A stretch of 17,319 nt of DNA from an uncultured Acholeplasma sp. (GTDB lineage: Bacteria > Bacillota_I > Bacilli_A > Acholeplasmatales > Acholeplasmataceae). The stretch is taken from assembly GCA_937934685.1 (NCBI GenBank), contig CALGYU010000058.1, positions 1 to 17,319 of the forward strand, in the 5' to 3' direction. Shown here piece after piece: positions 13,634 to 17,319 of this stretch. The first letter of the stretch is position 1. Each line of letters begins with the position of its first letter. The notes beneath the pieces are model-generated. The model saw only the letters and a program-made list of their open reading frames with translations. It was not told the DNA's origin and did no database searches. The translations under genes and the position numbers were made by a program.

Positions 13634-13982
13634 CGATATAGGCATCGATTTAGTAGAAATCAAAAGATTAGAAACCATCGGCATAGACAAGTTAGCACAA
13701 AGAATACTATCTGAAACAGAAGCGCTAGAATATCAAAAAATCAACCATCCAAATCGAAAAAAAAGCTATCTAGCAGGAAGATTTGCGGCAAAAGAAGCAA
13801 TTTTTAAAGCCTTTAAAAAAGGCGATTTAACAAACAACTATAAAGACTTCTCTATCTTAAACGACATATCTGGTGCACCTTATGTGTTATCAGATAAATA
13901 TAAAGAGATAGAAATCAAAATATCAATAACTCACACAGAGGCATATGCAGCAGCGTTTGTTATACTAATTCATAAGGATTAA
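13623..13982 (+). CDS. acpS: Holo-acyl-carrier-protein synthase
   Basis: A 119-residue group I phosphopantetheinyl transferase that moves 4'-phosphopantetheine from coenzyme A to a serine of acyl carrier protein, needed for fatty-acid and lipid synthesis. The Mg-binding motif is 'IGIDLVEIKRLE' (D9), the second motif 'GRFAAKEAIFKAF' (E58, K62), and the C-terminal strand 'IKISITHTEAYAAAFVI' carries the usual S-x-THT pattern. The length is typical. It overlaps the end of whiA by 11 nt and uses the strong ribosome binding site at 13607-13616. No hairpin terminator follows. A new promoter begins 2 nt after its stop, so it appears to be the last gene of the ligA operon, with probable read-through into the next gene. 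Confidence 0.95.
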   Translation: MINSDIGIDLVEIKRLETIGIDKLAQRILSETEALEYQKINHPNRKKSYLAGRFAAKEAIFKAFKKGDLTNNYKDFSILNDISGAPYVLSDKYKEIEIKISITHTEAYAAAFVILIHKD

Positions 13983-13983
13983 C

Positions 13984-14012
13984 TTGTAATTTAAAGGTAT
14001 TTTCGTTATAAT
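13984..14012 (+). promoter_or_regulatory. Sigma-A type promoter for the membrane-protein gene
   Basis: TTGTAA (13984-13989), 17 nt, then a perfect TATAAT (14007-14012). The start of transcription would be near 14019, leaving a leader of about 24 nt with an AGGAAG ribosome binding site at 14030-14035. It is the best consensus promoter in the window. Confidence 0.8.
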
Positions 14013-14042
14013 ATGGTGGTGTGAAGAATAGGAAGTGGAAAA

Positions 14043-14717
14043 ATGGCAAGAGTCAATAAACCTAAAAACAATAATAAAAAAAGAACAAACAAACCAATAA
14101 ATAAAGAAACAAAGAAAGCAAACGTCATCGTTCAAGAGGAAAGTCCTAAAGGAGAAGCTTTCTTTAAAGTCGTTTTATGGCTAATGTTAGCAGCATTTTT
14201 AGCAGCAGCAACATGGTTAACCGTACAAACAATTATCAACAACAAACCAAAAGATGATTTCGCATCAGAAATGTATATCACCAACAGTGATTTAAATACC
14301 ATCGCAACAGAAGAAGCGTATAAAAGCTCAGATAATTTAAGTAAAAACCTAAAAAAAGCATTCACTAAAAAATTAGACGTATACATATATTTTTATGACA
14401 GCACACTAACTGAAGGAACCAAATATCAAGACGAAAGCAAAAAAGTCATTAAAGAAATGTGGAAAAATGTCAAAGTGGAAGAAGATAAAGTTGGAGACAA
14501 AGAATTTAACTTCTATTACTTTGAAGGATTTGCCATATTCTTCTTAGACATATCAACGGTTGAAGAAATTGATTTATCAGGATTTGAAGAAGCAAACACT
14601 AGTAATGCTACTCCATATTTAGGAGAAATCATATTTAAAGAAGAATCAGCAAAACTTCATAAAGGTAAAGCTGTAAAACCATTACTAGACAAATTATTAG
14701 AAACAGTTAAAAAATAA
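14043..14717 (+). CDS. Single-pass membrane protein with possible cysteine-less thioredoxin-like domain
   Basis: I do not recognise a named family. The 224-residue product has a very basic, Asn/Lys-rich cytoplasmic N-terminus (1-37), one membrane helix (about 40-66, 'FFKVVLWLMLAAFLAAATWL') with no lipobox, and an external domain of about 155 residues. That domain has a pattern like a thioredoxin fold: strand 'LDVYIYFYD' (111-119), a helix 'DESKKVIKEMWKNV', strand 'FAIFFLDIS' (163-171), a Thr-Pro at 190-191 where the cis-proline would stand, then 'GEIIFKE' and a terminal helix 'AVKPLLDKLLETV'. There is no cysteine anywhere, so no thiol chemistry. The fold call is inference from pattern alone. 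AGGAAG lies 7 nt before the ATG. It has its own promoter and a terminator overlapping its stop codon, so it is probably a monocistronic unit. Confidence 0.7.
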   Translation: MARVNKPKNNNKKRTNKPINKETKKANVIVQEESPKGEAFFKVVLWLMLAAFLAAATWLTVQTIINNKPKDDFASEMYITNSDLNTIATEEAYKSSDNLSKNLKKAFTKKLDVYIYFYDSTLTEGTKYQDESKKVIKEMWKNVKVEEDKVGDKEFNFYYFEGFAIFFLDISTVEEIDLSGFEEANTSNATPYLGEIIFKEESAKLHKGKAVKPLLDKLLETVKK

Positions 14718-14738
14718 AAAGGGTTGATACCCTTTTTT
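14716..14738 (+). terminator. Intrinsic terminator between the membrane-protein gene and tex
   Basis: AAAAAGGGT (14716-14724) pairs with ACCCTTTTT (14729-14737) around a four-base loop, and the T run ends at 14738. Because the A and T tracts are symmetric, a hairpin could also form on the other strand. It leaves only 19 nt before the tex ATG. Confidence 0.75.
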
Positions 14739-14744
14739 AAATAT

Positions 14745-14751
14745 AGAGGTG
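14745..14751 (+). promoter_or_regulatory. Ribosome binding site deciding the tex start
   Basis: AGAGGTG at 14745-14751 lies 6 nt before ATG 14758. The in-frame GTG at 14749 belongs to this motif and is unlikely to initiate. Confidence 0.65.
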
Positions 14752-14757
14752 TATAAA

Positions 14758-16920
14758 ATGAATGAACAAATATTAAAAGAAATTTCAAAAAATTTAAACA
14801 TTTCAATCAAGCAAATACAAACAGTTCTTACTCTTCTAGAAGAAGGCAATACCATCCCGTTTATTGCACGATATAGAAAAGAAGCAACCAACGGACTAGA
14901 TGAAGAACAAATCAACACCATTTATAAACAATGGGAGTATGAAAACAATCTTTTCAATAGAAAAGAAGATGTCATCAGATTAATTGATGAAAAAGGCATG
15001 CTAACAGAAGAACTAAAAAAAGAAATTCTTATGGCAACCAAATTAGTTGAAGTAGAAGATTTATATAGACCATATAAAGAAAAAAGAAAAACCAAAGCAA
15101 CCGAAGCTATCGCAAAAGGATTAGAACCTTTTGCGCAATGGATGCTTACTTTCCCACAAGAAAATGTGGAAAAAGAAGCCGAAAAATATTTAAATGAACA
15201 AGTAACTCAAATCAGCGAAGCCATTGAAGGGGCCGGTTTTATCATCTCAGAGATGATCAGTGATCATGCAGAATATAGAAAGCACCTAAGAAACTACTTA
15301 TTCAATCAAGGAAACGTGGTAACCAAAGTACGTAAGAACATAGAAGATGAAAAGAAAGTCTATGAAATGTACTATGATTATCAAGAACCCATTAAAACCA
15401 TTAAACCACATAGAACACTAGCTATTAATAGAGCAGAAAAAGAAAAAATTATTACAGTTAAATTAGATGTAGAAATGGCACAAATGAACCAATACTTAGA
15501 AAAACAAGTCATCACCAAACCATCTTCAGTAACAGAAATCTTAAAAAATGCAATTGATGATGCTTTAAAAAGACTTATCTTCCCGAGTTTAGAAAGAGAA
15601 ATCAGATCAGAACTCACTGAAGTGGCAGATGATCAAGCCATTGAAGTTTTCTCAGAAAACTTACAAAAACTACTCTTACAGCCACCGCTAAAAGGAAAAA
15701 TGATCTTAGGGATAGACCCAGCCTTTAGAACAGGTTGTAAATACTCTGTTGTAGACCAAACAGGTAGCGTCCTAAACAAAGGAGTCATTTATCCACACGA
15801 AAAAGCCAAAGGCCAAAAAGTAGATCAAAAAGACTTAATTGAGTCAGAAAAAACAATCGTCTCAACAGTTAATAAGTATAAAATAGAACTGATTGCGATA
15901 GGAAACGGAACAGCATCAAGAGAAACAGAAAAATTTGTTGCAGACTTAATTAAGAAATTTAATTTACCTGTAAAATATGTTATCGTCAACGAAGCGGGGG
16001 CATCCGTATATTCAGCCTCGGAATTAGCAAGAGAAGAATTCCCAGATTTTTCAGTAGAAGAAAGAAGTGCGGCATCCATTGCAAGACGATTACAAGATCC
16101 TTTATCAGAACTAGTAAAAATAGACCCTAAATCCATCGGGGTAGGACAATACCAACACGACGTATCACCTAAAAAATTAAACGAATCACTAAACTTTGTT
16201 GTAACTCAAGCAGTTAACCAAGTCGGTGTTAACGTCAACACAGCATCTAAGGCCTTATTAATGTATGTTTCAGGACTAAATAAAACAGCTGCTGAAAACA
16301 TTGTTAATTACAGAAATGAAATTGGACAATACCAAGATAGAAAGCAATTATTAAAAGTTCCTAGATTAGGAGCTAAAACATATGAACAAGCCATCGGATT
16401 TTTAAGAATTCCTGAAGGAAAAGAAGAATTAGACGTTACAGCCATTCACCCAGAAAGCTATAAAGTAGCACGTGAAATTATGAAACTCTATCAAATCGAT
16501 GGATCGATGTTTGGTAAAGAAGAAGTTAAACAAATTGTTAAAAACATTAATAGACAAGAATTAGGGAAAACTTTAAATGTCGATAAATATACATTAGACG
16601 ATATTTTAGATGCCTTCATGGCACCTCTAAGAGACCCAAGAGATCAGTTTTCTCAGCCGATTTTAAAAAGCGACATTTTACAACTAGAAGACTTAAGCAT
16701 CGGCATGGAACTTGAAGGAACCGTAAGAAACGTTACTGATTTTGGTGCATTTATCGATATTGGATTAAAGAATGATGGACTATTACATATTTCAAAAATA
16801 TCAAAATCATACATTAAACATCCAAAAGATGTCTTAAGTGTCGGAGATATTGTAAAAGTGTATGTTCTAGATGTTGACTTAAACAAAGGAAAAGTAGCAC
16901 TCACAATGATTAAAAACTAA
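14758..16920 (+). CDS. tex: Tex family RNA-binding transcription accessory protein
   Basis: A 720-residue Tex/YhgF-type nucleic-acid-binding protein, normal length. The N-terminal helical region has the family's 'GNTIPFIARYRKEATNGLDE' and 'DLYRPYKEKRKTKATEAIAKGLEP'. An RNase H-like (YqgF) domain begins at about 315 with 'MILGIDPAFRTGCKYSVVD' (D320) and 'VIVNEAGASVYSASELA'. Helix-hairpin-helix repeats follow ('LNKTAAENIVNYRNEIG', 'LLKVPRLGAKTYEQAIGFL'). An S1 RNA-binding domain ends the protein (about 648-718, 'GTVRNVTDFGAFIDIGL', 'DGLLHISKI'). The lysine-rich tail found after S1 in some relatives is missing. Tex is a cytoplasmic protein linked to transcription and RNA stability, but its exact job is not settled. 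No promoter fits in the 19 nt after the upstream terminator, so expression may rely on read-through or a promoter inside the preceding gene. A strong terminator follows. Confidence 0.96.
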   Translation: MNEQILKEISKNLNISIKQIQTVLTLLEEGNTIPFIARYRKEATNGLDEEQINTIYKQWEYENNLFNRKEDVIRLIDEKGMLTEELKKEILMATKLVEVEDLYRPYKEKRKTKATEAIAKGLEPFAQWMLTFPQENVEKEAEKYLNEQVTQISEAIEGAGFIISEMISDHAEYRKHLRNYLFNQGNVVTKVRKNIEDEKKVYEMYYDYQEPIKTIKPHRTLAINRAEKEKIITVKLDVEMAQMNQYLEKQVITKPSSVTEILKNAIDDALKRLIFPSLEREIRSELTEVADDQAIEVFSENLQKLLLQPPLKGKMILGIDPAFRTGCKYSVVDQTGSVLNKGVIYPHEKAKGQKVDQKDLIESEKTIVSTVNKYKIELIAIGNGTASRETEKFVADLIKKFNLPVKYVIVNEAGASVYSASELAREEFPDFSVEERSAASIARRLQDPLSELVKIDPKSIGVGQYQHDVSPKKLNESLNFVVTQAVNQVGVNVNTASKALLMYVSGLNKTAAENIVNYRNEIGQYQDRKQLLKVPRLGAKTYEQAIGFLRIPEGKEELDVTAIHPESYKVAREIMKLYQIDGSMFGKEEVKQIVKNINRQELGKTLNVDKYTLDDILDAFMAPLRDPRDQFSQPILKSDILQLEDLSIGMELEGTVRNVTDFGAFIDIGLKNDGLLHISKISKSYIKHPKDVLSVGDIVKVYVLDVDLNKGKVALTMIKN

Positions 16921-16924
16921 TAAT

Positions 16925-16959
16925 AAGCACTTCTTTTTAAGGAAGTGCTTTATTTTTTT
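16925..16959 (+). terminator. Intrinsic terminator after tex
   Basis: AAGCACTTC (16925-16933) pairs perfectly with GAAGTGCTT (16942-16950) around an eight-base loop, followed by TA and seven Ts. It is one of the stronger hairpins in the window and insulates the tRNA unit. Confidence 0.88.
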
Positions 16960-16977
16960 AAATAAATAGTATATAAT
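16949..16977 (+). promoter_or_regulatory. Weak candidate upstream promoter of the tRNA unit
   Basis: A perfect TATAAT at 16972-16977 has only TTTATT as -35 box (16949-16954, 17-nt spacing), overlapping the tex terminator tail. It would give a leader of about 75 nt before tRNA-Ser. Support is modest. Confidence 0.35.
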
Positions 16978-17010
16978 GTCTTTGGCTGTTTAGAAAAAGC
17001 TTAAAAATGA

Positions 17011-17039
17011 TTGACTTTACAGATGAAATACGATATTCT
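17011..17039 (+). promoter_or_regulatory. Likely promoter of the tRNA-Ser/tRNA-Glu unit
   Basis: TTGACT (17011-17016), 17 nt, then TATTCT (17034-17039). Transcription would begin near 17045-17047 in GGGCGC, a GC-rich patch unusual for this AT-rich region and like the discriminators of growth-regulated stable-RNA promoters. The start would be about 12 nt before the mature tRNA-Ser. Confidence 0.6.
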
Positions 17040-17057
17040 ATAAGGGCGCAGCAATTT

Positions 17058-17148
17058 GGAGTAGTACTCAAGTGGCTGAAGAGGCGCCCCTGCTAAGGGC
17101 GTAGGCCGGGAAACCGGTGCGAGGGTTCGAATCCCTCCTGCTCCGCCA
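17058..17148 (+). tRNA. tRNA-Ser (anticodon GCU)
   Basis: The acceptor stem GGAGTAG pairs with CTGCTCC with one G-U, followed by discriminator G and an encoded CCA (17146-17148). The anticodon stem CGCCC/GGGCG encloses loop CTGCTAA, with anticodon GCT at 17092-17094, reading AGC and AGU. A long class II variable arm (five pairs, GAAA loop, about 17105-17118) is the serine hallmark. The T-arm is GAGGG-TTCGAAT-CCCTC. At 91 nt it is normal for tRNA-Ser. Confidence 0.97.
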
Positions 17149-17156
17149 CTATATAT

Positions 17157-17232
17157 GGCCCGTTGGAGAAACGGTTAACTCACATGCCTTTCACGCATGC
17201 ACTCACGGGTTCGAATCCCGTACGGGTCACCA
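17157..17232 (+). tRNA. tRNA-Glu (anticodon UUC)
   Basis: The acceptor stem GGCCCGT pairs with ACGGGTC, with discriminator A and encoded CCA (17230-17232). The anticodon stem CATGC/GCATG holds loop CTTTCAC, with anticodon TTC at 17190-17192, reading GAA and GAG. The T-arm is CACGGG-TTCGAAT-CCCGT-like and the ends closely resemble Bacillus tRNA-Glu. It lies 8 nt after tRNA-Ser and is surely co-transcribed. Confidence 0.97.
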
Positions 17233-17244
17233 ACTATCAAACAT

Positions 17245-17272
17245 AAGATCTATTTTATAGATCTTTTTTTTT
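17245..17272 (+). terminator. Intrinsic terminator of the tRNA unit
   Basis: AAGATCTAT (17245-17253) pairs with ATAGATCTT (17257-17265) around a three-base T loop, and nine Ts end at 17272. The stem is perfect but has only two G-C pairs. Nothing recognisable follows to the window end. Confidence 0.85.
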
Positions 17273-17319
17273 ATAAAGAAGAAAAAAAGAATCTTAAAAG
17301 AGCGTTATTATAGTAAAAT

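Noticed and set aside
1..17319. Mobile elements, CRISPR arrays, phage genes, toxin-antitoxin or defence cassettes
   Set aside because: No transposase, inverted-repeat pair, regularly spaced repeat or defence-type domain is visible. 'Holin family' applies to the YvlD-like protein only as a superfamily name.
17273..17319. Possible start of another gene or promoter at the right edge
   Set aside because: The last 47 nt are A/T-rich with no convincing promoter pair, ribosome binding site or reading frame.

Overview
The window reads as an AT-rich, wall-less-lineage Gram-positive chromosome segment. The best guess is an Acholeplasma-like mollicute or a near relative. The grounds are: strongly A/T-biased coding sequence with AAA/GAA-rich codons; HprK, WhiA and a YvlD-like protein in Bacillus-like order; tryptophan encoded only by TGG with no in-frame TGA in any gene (so not the Mycoplasma/Spiroplasma code); and CCA encoded in both tRNA genes. 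Genus is an inference, not a sequence match. All 13 protein genes and both tRNAs lie on the + strand.

Left part (1-3936): the 3' end of a glutaminyl-tRNA synthetase gene is followed by the repair helicase PcrA/UvrD and a hairpin terminator. Next comes a second, very small UvrD-like helicase of 377 residues that has kept all the motor motifs but lost most of domains 1B and 2B.

Centre (3949-13982): an extended -10 promoter starts what looks like one eight-gene operon with overlaps or gaps of 1-17 nt. The order is ligA, uvrA, a yvlD-like membrane protein, hprK, an lgt-ppaX fusion, trxB, whiA and acpS. It joins DNA repair (UvrA, LigA, with PcrA upstream), carbon-catabolite signalling (HPr kinase plus a PpaX-type pyrophosphatase that would remove the PPi made by HprK), lipoprotein maturation (Lgt), thiol redox (TrxB), a WhiA regulator and acyl-carrier-protein activation (AcpS). 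The order follows the Bacillota uvrA-yvlD-hprK-lgt-ppaX and trxB-whiA arrangements. However, lgt and ppaX are fused into one protein, and the rapZ/yvcK genes that normally stand between trxB and whiA are absent.

Right part (13984-17319): a good promoter drives a gene for a single-pass membrane protein that may carry a cysteine-less thioredoxin-like domain. A terminator follows, then the RNA-binding protein gene tex with its own terminator, two candidate stable-RNA promoters, tRNA-Ser(GCU), tRNA-Glu(UUC) and a last terminator. No mobile element, CRISPR array, rRNA or minus-strand gene was found. The longest stretch without a gene is the 137 nt between tex and tRNA-Ser; the last 47 nt hold nothing recognisable.

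The most noteworthy points are the domain-stripped helicase between pcrA and ligA, the Lgt-PpaX fusion with an extra N-terminal membrane helix, and a TrxB whose HRRDxxRA-type NADPH 2'-phosphate motif is wholly replaced.
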